Positions 17,476-26,482 of a DNA stretch of 64,000 bases are shown here, piece after piece (the first letter of the stretch is position 1; each line of letters opens with the position of its first letter). The position numbers and the translations under genes are program-made. Source of the stretch: Ponticoccus alexandrii (GTDB lineage: Bacteria; Pseudomonadota; Alphaproteobacteria; Rhodobacterales; Rhodobacteraceae); contig NZ_CP047166.1 in assembly GCF_016806125.1 (NCBI RefSeq), positions 3,968,001 through 4,032,000 of the forward strand. Direction: 5' to 3'. Under the pieces are notes generated by a model. It did not search any database. It had not been told where the DNA came from and worked only from the letters and a program-made list of their open reading frames with translations.

Positions 17476-18557
17476 CGCGCGCCGGCCTTGAACTGCCCCA
17501 CGCAATAGGCCACGCGACGGCACGAGGCTTCGTCGCCCACGGTGATGCGCAGGCAGTTGGGCAGTTTGTAGCCCGCCACGCGCCGCACGATCAGCCCCTG
17601 CGATTGCAGGTAGGTGTCGCAGGCCTCGGCCTCTTCGCGGCTGCCGAAACGGGCCAGCACGAAGTTCGCGGTCGAAGTGTCGCAGGGCACGCCATGCTCG
17701 GCCAGCGCCTCGGACAGCCACGCCCGCAGGCGGGTGTTGTCGTCCCGGCACTTTTCGACATAGGCGGTGTCGCGCACGGCGGCCTCGGCGGCGGCCAGCG
17801 CGGTGCCCGAAAGGTTGAACGGCCCGCGCACGCGGTTCAGCACGTCGATCACAGGCTTCGGCGCATAGCCCCAGCCGACCCGCAGCCCGCCCAGCCCGTA
17901 GAGCTTGGAGAAGGTCCGCGTCATCACCACGTTGTCGCGCATCTCGACCAGCCGCGCGCCGCCGTCGTAACCTTCGACGTATTCCGCATAGGCGCCGTCC
18001 AGCACCAGCAGGCACTGCGGCGGCAGACCCTCGGCCAGCCGCTCGATCTCGGCCAGACCGATCATCGTGCCGGTGGGGTTGTTGGGGTTGGCGATGAAGA
18101 CCAGCCGCGTGCTGTCATTGCAGGCGTTCAGGATCGAATCCACATCCGTCACCCGCTCACGCTCTGGCACCTCGACCGGCGTGCCGCCCGCCACCAGCGT
18201 GCTGATGCGGTACATGGCAAAGCCGTGTTCGGTGTGGATCACCTCGGATCCCGGCCCGGCATAGGCCTGACAGAGGAAGTGGATAACCTCGTCCGAGCCG
18301 ACGCCGCAGATGATCCGCGCCGCATCCAGCCCGTGCATGTCGGCAATCGCCTGTCGCAGCGCCGCATGATCGGTCGAAGGATAGCGGTGCAGTTCATGCA
18401 CGGTCCGCCGAACCGCCTCCTGCGCCGCCGGGCTGGGGCCGTAGGGGTTCTCGTTCGAGCTGAGCTTGACCACGTTGCTGACGCCGTCGAGGGTGGCCTT
18501 GCCGCCTTCGTAGAGCGCAATCTCCATGATCCCGGGCTTGGGTTCGATCTGTGCCAT
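17472..18557 (-). CDS. hisC: HisC-like histidinol-phosphate / aromatic aminotransferase
   Basis: 361-aa class I/II PLP aminotransferase. NENPYG (36-41), NPNNPTG (158-164), the DGAY aspartate region and the PLP lysine K218 in [17 protein letters not shown] are present, the pattern of HisC. Linkage to prephenate dehydrogenase suggests it also, or mainly, transaminates aromatic keto acids. AAGGAG lies 6 bases before the ATG at 18557. First gene of the hisC-tyrA-extensin-like operon. Whether this is the histidine-pathway copy cannot be decided here. Confidence 0.92.
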   Translation of the reverse strand: MAQIEPKPGIMEIALYEGGKATLDGVSNVVKLSSNENPYGPSPAAQEAVRRTVHELHRYPSTDHAALRQAIADMHGLDAARIICGVGSDEVIHFLCQAYAGPGSEVIHTEHGFAMYRISTLVAGGTPVEVPERERVTDVDSILNACNDSTRLVFIANPNNPTGTMIGLAEIERLAEGLPPQCLLVLDGAYAEYVEGYDGGARLVEMRDNVVMTRTFSKLYGLGGLRVGWGYAPKPVIDVLNRVRGPFNLSGTALAAAEAAVRDTAYVEKCRDDNTRLRAWLSEALAEHGVPCDTSTANFVLARFGSREEAEACDTYLQSQGLIVRRVAGYKLPNCLRITVGDEASCRRVAYCVGQFKAGAR

Positions 18558-18677
18558 GCCGTTCTCCTTGACCCGGGTTGCATACCTGCCGGACCGGGCC
18601 AAGAAAAGCCGGAAACGGGTTCCAATCCACGCCGGTCAGGCTACGATGCCCGCACCGTATTGTCCGGGGCTCTTTTG

Positions 18678-20300
18678 ATGAAAGCCATTCTTGCAGCCTT
18701 TCTGGCCTTTGTCGGCCTGACCACGACCGCCATCCTTCTTGCGACGGGCCAGATCGGACCCCGGACGCCGCTGACCATCGTGACCACGCCGGGCCACGCG
18801 ATCCACGCGCCGATGCTGCGGGACTGGGCCAAGGCGAACCGGGTGGACCTGACGCTTCGGCTGCTGCCCGAGACCGCCATGACGAGTGCCCTGCTGGAGC
18901 AGGCAGAGGCGCGCCCCGACGTGATCTGGACCGAAAGCCGCCTCTGGCTGGACCGCCTCGACCCCGAGGGGCAGATGCAGCATGTGACCGCGCTGACGCG
19001 GCAGCCTGTCGTGCTGGCGATCAAGGCGCGGATCGCGCAAGAGATGGGCTGGACGGACCGCGAGACCGTGCCCATGGCCGAGATCGCGCAGGCCGCGAAA
19101 GAAGGCTGGTTCCGCTTCGGCATCGGCTCTGCCACGCAGGGCAGCCTTGGCGCGGCAACCTACCTTGGCCTCTTCCCGGCGCTCTCCGACGGCGGCGCCC
19201 CGCTGGATGCCGCCATGCTGGAGGCACCAGAGACGCTGGACGCCGTGCGCGGCTTCCTCGCGCAGGTGGACCGGACGGCGCCGGGGGCGCTGGCGCTGAC
19301 GGACCTGCTGGTGGCGCATCCCGATCACCTCGACGCCATGCTGAACACCGAAGCCGAAGCCCTTCGCGCCAACCGCCTGCTGACCGAGAGCGGCGCCTCT
19401 GCGCTGCAGGTGGTCTACCCCGGGGACCTGCCGGCGGTGCTGGACGGCACGCTGGGCTTCCTGCCCGCCGCCGACCCGGACCCGGATCGCGAAGAGGCCT
19501 TCCATGCGCTTCTCGCGCATCTGCAAAGCGCCGAAATCACCGGGACGTTGCAGGGGCTTGGCCTGCGGACGGTCGGGCCAGAGGGGGACAGGCCAGAGCC
19601 GCAGGGCGCGGCATGGACCGGCGCCCCCGGCCTGCGGCCCGCGCAGCCCGTCACCGCGCCGGATCCACTTGCGGCAGATTTGGTGGCGCAGGCGCTGACG
19701 CTGTATCAGACGACGCTGCGCAAGCCCTCGCTGACGGTCTGGCTGCTCGATCATTCGTATTCCATGGGTGGCGCGCCGATCAACCAGATGCGGCAGGCGA
19801 TGACGACGCTTCTGGACCCAAGGCAGGCCACCCGGCGCGGGCTGCAACCGACGGTGCGCGATGCCGCCGTGATCCTGCCGTTCAACGAAATCATCGCCGA
19901 TCCGATCCGCATCGACGCCGCCTCGCCCGTGGCGCTGGAGCGTGCCCGACGGTTCCTTGCCAGCCAGCAGGTGAGTGGCGCGGACAGCGACATCTACTAC
20001 GCACTCTACGAGGCCTACGAGGAACTCGCCCGCCTGTCCGAAGACGGCACGCTCGGGCGCAGCCTCCCCGCCATCGTCCTGCTGACCGACGCGCCCTCGA
20101 CGCAGGCCAGCCGCGAGGCGTTGGCGGCGCACCGGCGCGCGACGCCCCTGTCACCGCCGGTGCCGATCATCGCCATCGCCTATGGCGAGGCGGATCACGC
20201 CGAACTGCAGGCCCTCGCCGATCTGACCGGGGGCACGATGATTGATGCAGAGGGCGACATCGCGGGCGCGCTGCGCGCCGCGCGGGCCTTCAACAACTGA
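18678..20300 (+). CDS. solute-binding protein / von Willebrand A fusion
   Basis: 540-aa protein with an N-terminal hydrophobic helix (about 2-24) acting as signal or anchor. Residues ~30-320 resemble a type-2 periplasmic binding protein (IVTTPGHAIHAPMLRDW, then SATQGSLGAATYLGLFP typical of ABC binding folds). Residues ~350-540 form a vWA domain with MIDAS motif DHSYS (358-362), followed by Asp 471 in LLTDAPST. The threonine of the classical MIDAS is not obvious. Substrate-binding/vWA fusions are known but uncharacterised; metal-dependent adhesion or complex assembly in the periplasm is inferred. It is a single gene, divergent from hisC. Confidence 0.8.
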   Translation: MKAILAAFLAFVGLTTTAILLATGQIGPRTPLTIVTTPGHAIHAPMLRDWAKANRVDLTLRLLPETAMTSALLEQAEARPDVIWTESRLWLDRLDPEGQMQHVTALTRQPVVLAIKARIAQEMGWTDRETVPMAEIAQAAKEGWFRFGIGSATQGSLGAATYLGLFPALSDGGAPLDAAMLEAPETLDAVRGFLAQVDRTAPGALALTDLLVAHPDHLDAMLNTEAEALRANRLLTESGASALQVVYPGDLPAVLDGTLGFLPAADPDPDREEAFHALLAHLQSAEITGTLQGLGLRTVGPEGDRPEPQGAAWTGAPGLRPAQPVTAPDPLAADLVAQALTLYQTTLRKPSLTVWLLDHSYSMGGAPINQMRQAMTTLLDPRQATRRGLQPTVRDAAVILPFNEIIADPIRIDAASPVALERARRFLASQQVSGADSDIYYALYEAYEELARLSEDGTLGRSLPAIVLLTDAPSTQASREALAAHRRATPLSPPVPIIAIAYGEADHAELQALADLTGGTMIDAEGDIAGALRAARAFNN

Positions 20301-20556
20301 CACCCTTCTGCGGGCCGGACCGCATAGGACCGGCGTTGTCGGCCCGACCGTCCCGCATGGTGGCAGGGGCGATCACCCGCTCCGCCGCCAGTCCCCTGCC
20401 GGTCGAGGCCGGGCGGAAAGCCCTTGGCAGCGCAGCTGTCGAATTGATCGGTATCGCCAGAAAGGGCTTTCCCCCTGCGGCGACGGCCATGCATCGCCGC
20501 GATGGGGCGGAACACGCGGCAGGGGCGCATTGCCCCGAAAAGGGAGACCGCGCGCC

Positions 20557-21351
20557 CTACCCGCCTGCCGAACCGAAGAGCGTGCCCATCCCGCCGTCCA
20601 CACGCAGGTCCACCCCGGTGACGAAGCCCGCCGCGTCCGAGGCAAGGAACAGCGCCGCCTCTGCCACGTCCCAGGCCGTGCCCTGCCGGCCCATCGGCAC
20701 CTTGGCGGCGCGCGCCTTGGCCAGCGCCTCGGGGTCGGTGCCCGGGCCGATGAAGCTGGCCGCGTGCGGCGTGTCGATCATCCCTGGCAGCACGCAGTTG
20801 GCCCGCACGCCGCGATGCGCGTATTCGATGGCCACCGACTTCGACAGCCGTTGCACCGCCGCCTTCGACGCTTCGTAACCGACGTAGCGGTAAGGCCCGT
20901 TCGATTCTCCCGCGAGGCTGGAGATATAGACGATGGCGCCGCCCCCCTGCTCCAGCAGCGGCAGGGCCGCCTGCGTGCAGTGGAAGGCCGCGTCGAGGTT
21001 CACGGCGAAGACCTTTTGCCAGTCCGCAAAACCGGTCTGCTCGACGCCGCCCGGCGTGCTGATGCCGATGTTGAAATGCAGGATGTCGAGGCCGCCCATG
21101 GCGCGCGCCGCCTCTGCCATGCCCTGCGCTGCCCCGGGGTCGGTCATGTCGCCGGCAAAGACCTCTGCCGCGCCGCCTTCGTCGCGGATCAGGGCCGCCG
21201 TCGTCTCTGCGGCCTCCGCGTTGCGGTCGACACAGAGCACCGTGGCGCCCTCGCGGGCGTAGAGCACCGCCGCCGCCTTGCCGTTGCCCCAGCCTTCGCC
21301 GACCGACCCGGCGCCGATCACCACGGCGTATTTTCCCGCAACCCGTCCCAT
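20557..21351 (-). CDS. short-chain dehydrogenase/reductase
   Basis: 264-aa classical SDR. The cofactor motif GAGSVGEG (13-20) is a variant of TGxxxGxG, NIGIS replaces NNAG, and the catalytic Ser and YxxxK are in ISSLAG and GYEASKAA. The C-terminal GVDLRVDGG is standard. NAD(P)H-dependent oxidation of a hydroxy group or reduction of a keto group is expected in the cytoplasm. Its ATG shares a base with the stop of the TRAP large permease (TGATG), so it belongs to the TRAP operon and probably handles the imported compound or an acyl intermediate. Confidence 0.9.
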   Translation of the reverse strand: MGRVAGKYAVVIGAGSVGEGWGNGKAAAVLYAREGATVLCVDRNAEAAETTAALIRDEGGAAEVFAGDMTDPGAAQGMAEAARAMGGLDILHFNIGISTPGGVEQTGFADWQKVFAVNLDAAFHCTQAALPLLEQGGGAIVYISSLAGESNGPYRYVGYEASKAAVQRLSKSVAIEYAHRGVRANCVLPGMIDTPHAASFIGPGTDPEALAKARAAKVPMGRQGTAWDVAEAALFLASDAAGFVTGVDLRVDGGMGTLFGSAGG

Positions 21352-22715
21352 CAGTTGAACACCTTGTTCGGCAGCCACATCGCCAGGTCCGGCCATGCGA
21401 TGGCCACACCAAGGATCACCAGCTGGATCAGTACGAAGGGGATGATGCCCCGGTAAATGTCGCGCATCGACAGCAAGGACCCCGCCGCGCCCTTGAGATA
21501 GAACAGCGCAAAGCCGAAGGGTGGAGTCAGGAACGAGGTCTGCAGGTTCAGCGAGACGAGGATCGCGAACCAGTAGATCATGTCGCCCCGCGCCACGTGG
21601 TCGCCAAGGTCCATGACCTGCACGATGGGCGCGAAGATCGGCAGCATGATCAGCGTGATCTCGATCCAGTCGAAGAAGAAGCCCATGACGAAGATCATCG
21701 CCATCATAGCCATCAGCAGGCCCCAGTCGCCGAAGGGCAGCGCATTGGCGGTTTCCACGATGAAGTGCTCTCCGCCGACCTTGCGGAAGATGTAGCTGAA
21801 GGCCGTGGCGCCGACGAAGATGAAGAACAGCATCCCCAGCGACCGGATAGAGCCGTCCATGCTGTCCGACAGGGTGGCGCGGTTCAGGCGGCCACGCAGC
21901 GCGCCCAGCAGCAGCGCGGCGCAAACGCCCACGCCCGAGGCCTCGGTGGGTGTAGCGATGCCGCCGAGGATAGAGCCCAGCACGGCGATGATCATCACCA
22001 GCGGCGCAAGCACCGATTTCAGCGATTCCAGCCAGAGCCCCGCGCGATCCTCATCCGAGGCGGGCTGGCGCGGCGCGATGGAGGGTTGCAGGAAAGAGCG
22101 CAGGACGATGTAGATCACATAGGCGCCCGACAGCAGGAGGCCGGGCATCAGCGCCGCGACGAACAGGCGGCCCAGCGAAATCGACAGCAGGTCGCCCATG
22201 AAGACCAGCATGACCGAGGGCGGGATCAGGATGCCCAGCGTCCCGGCGCTGGCCACGGTCCCGGCGGCAAGGCCCCGGTCATAGCCGCGCTCGACCATGG
22301 TCGGGATCGCCAGCGCGGTCAGCATGACGACAGAGGCGCCGATGATGCCGGTCGCGGCGGCAAGGATCGTGCCCATCAGCACCACCGCCAGCGCAAGACC
22401 GCCGGGCACCACGCGCATCAGCCGTTGCAGCGTCAGCAAGAGGTCCTCGGCGATGCGCGTCTTCTCCATGATCAGGCCCATGAAGATGAACATCGGCGCG
22501 GCCACCAGCACCGCGTTCTCGATGGTGCCGGAAAAGATCCGGTTGGGCAGCAGCGTCGCGTGGACCAGCCGCATGTCGCCGGTCCAGACTGCAAGCAGGC
22601 CGAAGACCAGCGAGATGCCCATCAGCATGATGGCGACGGGGGCGCCCGAAAACAGCGCCACCACCAGCGACAGGAACATCGCGCCGGGCAGCGCGGCGGA
22701 AACCAGCTCGATCAT
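21351..22715 (-). CDS. TRAP transporter large permease (DctM-type)
   Basis: 454-aa inner-membrane protein with about 12 hydrophobic helices, the DctM subunit of a tripartite ATP-independent periplasmic transporter. Helices carry the family's Gly/Ala-rich repeats (for example LPTM-like and GLALAVVLMGTILAAATGI). It couples solute uptake to the sodium gradient together with the DctQ and DctP genes that precede it. It overlaps DctQ by 4 bases (ATGA). Confidence 0.95.
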   Translation of the reverse strand: MIELVSAALPGAMFLSLVVALFSGAPVAIMLMGISLVFGLLAVWTGDMRLVHATLLPNRIFSGTIENAVLVAAPMFIFMGLIMEKTRIAEDLLLTLQRLMRVVPGGLALAVVLMGTILAAATGIIGASVVMLTALAIPTMVERGYDRGLAAGTVASAGTLGILIPPSVMLVFMGDLLSISLGRLFVAALMPGLLLSGAYVIYIVLRSFLQPSIAPRQPASDEDRAGLWLESLKSVLAPLVMIIAVLGSILGGIATPTEASGVGVCAALLLGALRGRLNRATLSDSMDGSIRSLGMLFFIFVGATAFSYIFRKVGGEHFIVETANALPFGDWGLLMAMMAMIFVMGFFFDWIEITLIMLPIFAPIVQVMDLGDHVARGDMIYWFAILVSLNLQTSFLTPPFGFALFYLKGAAGSLLSMRDIYRGIIPFVLIQLVILGVAIAWPDLAMWLPNKVFN

Positions 22716-23233
22716 ATCCGCGCCTCCAGATCGGGATTCTTCAGCGCGGAAAGGCAGCGGAACAGCACCGACAGCCCGCCAAAGATGGTCAGCACGGCGC
22801 CAAGCGGAATGGCCGACTTGATGATCCAGCGGTTCGGCAGGCCGACCCCGCCGGGCGACCCCTCACCGCGCTGGAAGCTGCGCAGGGTGAAGTCATAGCC
22901 GTACCATGTCAGCAGCAGCATGAAGGGGATCAGGAAGGCCACGATGGCCAGGATCTCGATCCACAGCCGGGTGTTGCGGCGCATATGCTGGCTGATCAGG
23001 TCGATGCGGACGTGGGCGTTCTCGACGTAGGCATAGCCGAAACACAGAACCGCGATGGCGCCGTGCAGGTGCCATTCCAGTTCCTGCAGCTTGAACGAGC
23101 CGGTGGAGAAGAACCGCCGCCCGATCACGTCGTAGAGGATGACGGCCATCAGCACCAGCAGCAGCCAGCCGCAGAGCTTGGCCACCGCCCGGCAGGGCAG
23201 CGCCAGCCGTTCGGACCACGTCAGCAATGTCAT
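22712..23233 (-). CDS. TRAP transporter small permease (DctQ-type)
   Basis: 173-aa protein with four predicted helices, the DctQ partner of the large permease. It overlaps the large permease start and follows the binding protein by 51 bases. The conserved Arg-Arg/Trp pairs of DctQ (DVIGRRFF and WHLHGAIAVLCFGYAY) are seen in helices 1-2. Confidence 0.93.
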   Translation of the reverse strand: MTLLTWSERLALPCRAVAKLCGWLLLVLMAVILYDVIGRRFFSTGSFKLQELEWHLHGAIAVLCFGYAYVENAHVRIDLISQHMRRNTRLWIEILAIVAFLIPFMLLLTWYGYDFTLRSFQRGEGSPGGVGLPNRWIIKSAIPLGAVLTIFGGLSVLFRCLSALKNPDLEARI

Positions 23234-23284
23234 GAGAATCCCGCGAACGAAGGGCCGGACGGCACGGGGCCGCCCGGCAACCGG

Positions 23285-24307
23285 TTACTTGATGTAGGCG
23301 AGGTCCGCCCATTTCGAGAAGTCCTGACGGAACTGCGACAGGCTTTCCCACGCGCGCTTGAAATCGGCGTCGGCTTCGGACTGCTCGGCCACGACTTCTT
23401 CCCATGCGCCACGGAAGGCGTTCATCATGTCGTCGTTCCACTGGTGGACCTTGACGCCCGCCTCTTCTAGCTGGGCCAGCGGCTCAAGCTGCTTGGCCTC
23501 GCCCTCGGCAGAGGTCAGCGCGACATTGGCCGCGCAGGCGGTCTGGATCGCAAACTGCTTCTGCTCGTCCAGACCGTCCCAGACGTCCTGGTTGATGATG
23601 AAGGTGATCAGCGAGGTCTGCTGGTGCCAGCCGGGGAAGTAGTAGTTGCCGGCGTAGTCGTTCATCGACACGGACTTGTCGATCAGCGGGAAGCTGACCT
23701 CGGCGGCGTCGATGGTGCCCAGACGCAGGCCGGTCAGCGTGTCGGCCACCGGCATCGACTGCGCCTCGACGCCCAGCTTCTGCATCACGTTGGCGCCAAG
23801 GCCGAAGATCCGCATCTTCACGCCCTGAAGGTCTTCGGGCTTGTTGATCTCGTTGGCGAACCAGCCCGAGGCCTCGGGAACGAGGATGGTGCAAAGCTCG
23901 GTGTGAATGTTGTAGGGCGCGGTGATCTCGGCCCACAGTTCCTTGCCGCCGCCGTGATACCACCAAGCGGTGTATTCGCGCACGTCCGGGCCGAAGGGCA
24001 CGGCGGTGAAGATCGCGGCGGAGGGGATGATGCCCTGAGCGAAGCCCGGAGAATACCAGCCGGCGTCGACCGCGCCGGTGGAGATCGCGTCCCACATCTC
24101 GTTACCGCCGACGATGGCACCCGGTTCGTTGAACTCGATGTTCAATTCGCCGCCGGTCAGCTTGGACACCTGCTCGGTCAGGGTGACGCCGCTGCTGCCC
24201 AGAAGCGGCAGCGAGGACGGGTAGATGGACTGCATCACCAGATCCTGCGCATGGGCCGCGCCGGTCAGGGCCATGGACAATGCCACGGCAGAGGTCAGGG
24301 TCTTCAT
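23285..24307 (-). CDS. TRAP transporter solute-binding protein (DctP-type)
   Basis: 340-aa periplasmic binding protein. Signal peptide with cleavage after AHA (about residue 20). Mature segment has the DctP hallmarks: N-terminal QSIYPSSLPLLG strand, the GLRLGTIDAAEVSFPL region (residues ~170-185) and the HQQTSLITFIINQDVWDGL helix. It carries the substrate for the DctQM permease. Ligand unknown; linkage to an acyl-CoA ligase and thiolase suggests an organic acid. Preceded by a palindromic operator candidate. Confidence 0.93.
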   Translation of the reverse strand: MKTLTSAVALSMALTGAAHAQDLVMQSIYPSSLPLLGSSGVTLTEQVSKLTGGELNIEFNEPGAIVGGNEMWDAISTGAVDAGWYSPGFAQGIIPSAAIFTAVPFGPDVREYTAWWYHGGGKELWAEITAPYNIHTELCTILVPEASGWFANEINKPEDLQGVKMRIFGLGANVMQKLGVEAQSMPVADTLTGLRLGTIDAAEVSFPLIDKSVSMNDYAGNYYFPGWHQQTSLITFIINQDVWDGLDEQKQFAIQTACAANVALTSAEGEAKQLEPLAQLEEAGVKVHQWNDDMMNAFRGAWEEVVAEQSEADADFKRAWESLSQFRQDFSKWADLAYIK

Positions 24308-24332
24308 GGGGTCTCCTCCAGACTATGTTATG

Positions 24333-24349
24333 CGTCCATATAGTGGACG
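24333..24349. promoter_or_regulatory. candidate IclR operator (inverted repeat)
   Basis: CGTCCA-TATAG-TGGACG is a perfect 6-bp inverted repeat with a 5-base spacer, located between the divergent TRAP operon and the iclR-type gene, 26 bases from the dctP start. IclR-family proteins bind such palindromes in divergent intergenic regions. Binding is inferred. Confidence 0.5.
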
Positions 24350-24470
24350 TCTTCTGTTGGCCCGCAGCGTAAGCGGGCCTGCGGGGGAGTGTAAACAGAA
24401 AAGTGCAGGGCTCTTGCCAAGGGCAGTCTGATCGCGCACGATTGGACGGAGTGAGGAGAAACCTATCCAC

Positions 24471-25316
24471 ATGATGGATATGCACGAGACCCCCGGCAAA
24501 GAGGCTGGCGGCGCGCAAAGCGTCGACCGCGCCCTTGCGCTGTTGTCTCTGGTGGGTCAGGGCGGCGGCGCCCCGGTGCCCATGGCGCGGCTGACAGAGG
24601 CCACGTCCCTCAGCCGCCCCACCGTGCGGCGCCTGATGCTGGCGCTGATGCGTTCGGGGCTGATCGTGCAGGACCACGACAGCCGCGCCTATGCGCTGGG
24701 GCCGGAAAGCTACGTGCTGGGCGTGATGGCGCGGCGGCGGCTGGACGTGCTGAAGGTCGCGATGGACAGCCTCGTGCGGCTGGCGGACGAGAGCGAGGAA
24801 AACACCTATCTCTCGCTGCGCCGGGGCACATACTCGGTCTGCGCCCACCGCGAGGAAGGCAGCTACCCGATCCGCACGCAGGCGCTGAAGACCGGCGACC
24901 GGCACCCGCTGGGCGTAGGCGCGGGCGCCATGGCGATCCTCGCCGCCCTGCCCGACTGTGAACGCGCCGAGGTGCTCGAGGTCATCAAACCCATGCTTGC
25001 CGAGGGCTACCCGGGCTACACGCCCGAGGTCGTGGCGCAGTGCATCGCGGACGCGCAGGCGCGCGGCTGGGCGCTGAACCCCGGGCTCTACCTGTCGAAT
25101 TCATGGGCGATCGGCATGGCCGTGCGCGCGCCGGGCTTCGACGACCGCCCGGGCGAGGTGCTTGGCGCCGTCTCCATCGCCGCGCTCGACACGCGGCTGA
25201 AGCCCGACCGGCAAGAGGCGCTGGCCGCTCTGCTCCGGCGCGAGGTCGGGCGCATCGAACAAAGACTGACACATCAGATGACGGGCACGGCCCGCCCCTT
25301 GGGAGGAAAACCATGA
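24471..25316 (+). CDS. IclR-family transcriptional regulator
   Basis: 281-aa regulator: N-terminal winged helix (about 17-75, SVDRALALLSLVGQ and LSRPTVRRLMLALMRSGL as the recognition helix) and C-terminal effector domain (about 95-260, with the family's LKTGDRHPLGVGAGA and ALNPGLYLSNSWAI segments). Probably controls both the leftward TRAP/SDR operon and its own rightward thiolase/ligase/PPC operon in response to the substrate. GAGGAG upstream. Its stop overlaps the thiolase ATG (ATGA). Three closely spaced ATG codons are possible starts; the first is used. Confidence 0.92.
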   Translation: MMDMHETPGKEAGGAQSVDRALALLSLVGQGGGAPVPMARLTEATSLSRPTVRRLMLALMRSGLIVQDHDSRAYALGPESYVLGVMARRRLDVLKVAMDSLVRLADESEENTYLSLRRGTYSVCAHREEGSYPIRTQALKTGDRHPLGVGAGAMAILAALPDCERAEVLEVIKPMLAEGYPGYTPEVVAQCIADAQARGWALNPGLYLSNSWAIGMAVRAPGFDDRPGEVLGAVSIAALDTRLKPDRQEALAALLRREVGRIEQRLTHQMTGTARPLGGKP

Positions 25317-26482
25317 CAGAGCAACCGCAGATCGTCGGCTGGGCGCATTCGAAATTCGGCAAGGCCCCCGAGGAGACACTCGTGGCGCTGATGCAATCGG
25401 TGGTGCCGGACGCGCTGGCCCATGCGGGGATCGGCGCGCAGGACGTGGACGGCATCTTCGTCGGCACCTACAACAACGGCTTTTCCAAGCAGGCCTTCGA
25501 GGGTGCGCTGGTCGGCATGGCCGTGCCGGAACTGGCGCATGTCCCCGCCGTCCACATGGAAAACGCCTGCGCTACCGGGTCGGCGGCGCTGTACGGCGCG
25601 CTCGACTTCATCGCCGCCGGGCGCGGCAAGGTGGCCCTCGTGGTGGGCGCCGAAAAGATGACCGCTACCCCCGGCGCGCAGATCGGCGACATCCTCATGA
25701 CCGCCGCATGGGGCGAAGAGGAAAGCAGCGACGCGGGCTTTGCCGGTGTCTTCGGCCAGATCGCGGACGGCTATTTTCAGCGCTACGGCGACAACTCGAT
25801 GGAACTGGCGATGATCGCCGCCAAGAACCACGCCAACGGGATGCTGAACCCCTACGCGCATATGCAGAAACCCTTCACTGCGGAATTCTGCAACACCGTC
25901 AGCGACAAGAATCCCCGCGTGGCGGGCCCGCTGCGGCGCACCGACTGCTCTCTGGTCTCGGACGGCGCGGCGGTTCTGGTGGTGGCGCATCCGGACGTGG
26001 CGAAGGACCTCGCGCGCGGCATCGCCTTCAAGGCCCGCGCGCAGTCCAACGACGTGCTGGCACTGTCGCGCCGCGACCCCTGCGAATTCGCCGGTCCCCG
26101 CCGTGCATGGGCGCAGGCGCTGGAATCGGCAGGCGTCACGCTCGACGACCTGAACATGGTCGAAACGCACGACTGCTTCACCATCGCCGAACTGCTGGAA
26201 TACGAGGCCATGGGCCTCGCAGAGCGCGGTCAGGGCGGCCGCGTCATCCGCGAGGGCATTACCACCCGCGACGGCAAGCTGCCGGTGAACCCTTCGGGCG
26301 GGCTGAAATCGCGCGGCCACCCCATCGGCGCCACCGGCGTCAGCCAGCACGTCATGGCGGCCATGCAGCTCGACGGCTCCGCCGGTGAGATGCAGCTGGA
26401 CGACGTGCAGATGGCGGGCGTCTTCAACATGGGCGGCGCGGCGGTGGCCTCTTACGTCTCGATCCTGGAGCGCGTGAAATGA
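25313..26482 (+). CDS. SCP2-type thiolase / acetyl-CoA acetyltransferase
   Basis: 389-aa thiolase-fold enzyme. The nucleophilic Cys is C86 in HMENACATGSAAL, and GGLKSRGHPIGATG is the late conserved motif with the active-site His. The usual second catalytic Cys near the C-terminus (CGxGG) is absent; the region reads NMGGAAVASYVSIL, as in SCPx-type and non-degradative thiolase homologues. It would cleave or form beta-ketoacyl-CoA. Overlaps iclR before it and the acyl-CoA ligase after it, so the three are one operon. Confidence 0.88.
   Translation: MTEQPQIVGWAHSKFGKAPEETLVALMQSVVPDALAHAGIGAQDVDGIFVGTYNNGFSKQAFEGALVGMAVPELAHVPAVHMENACATGSAALYGALDFIAAGRGKVALVVGAEKMTATPGAQIGDILMTAAWGEEESSDAGFAGVFGQIADGYFQRYGDNSMELAMIAAKNHANGMLNPYAHMQKPFTAEFCNTVSDKNPRVAGPLRRTDCSLVSDGAAVLVVAHPDVAKDLARGIAFKARAQSNDVLALSRRDPCEFAGPRRAWAQALESAGVTLDDLNMVETHDCFTIAELLEYEAMGLAERGQGGRVIREGITTRDGKLPVNPSGGLKSRGHPIGATGVSQHVMAAMQLDGSAGEMQLDDVQMAGVFNMGGAAVASYVSILERVK

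Noticed and set aside
17604-18677. N-terminal extension of the vWA fusion protein
   Set aside because: It is the reverse of hisC; the true start at 18678 begins with a signal-like helix.
20301-20556. Possible small gene in the gap between the vWA fusion and the SDR
   Set aside because: Open frames there lack a ribosome-binding site and conserved features.
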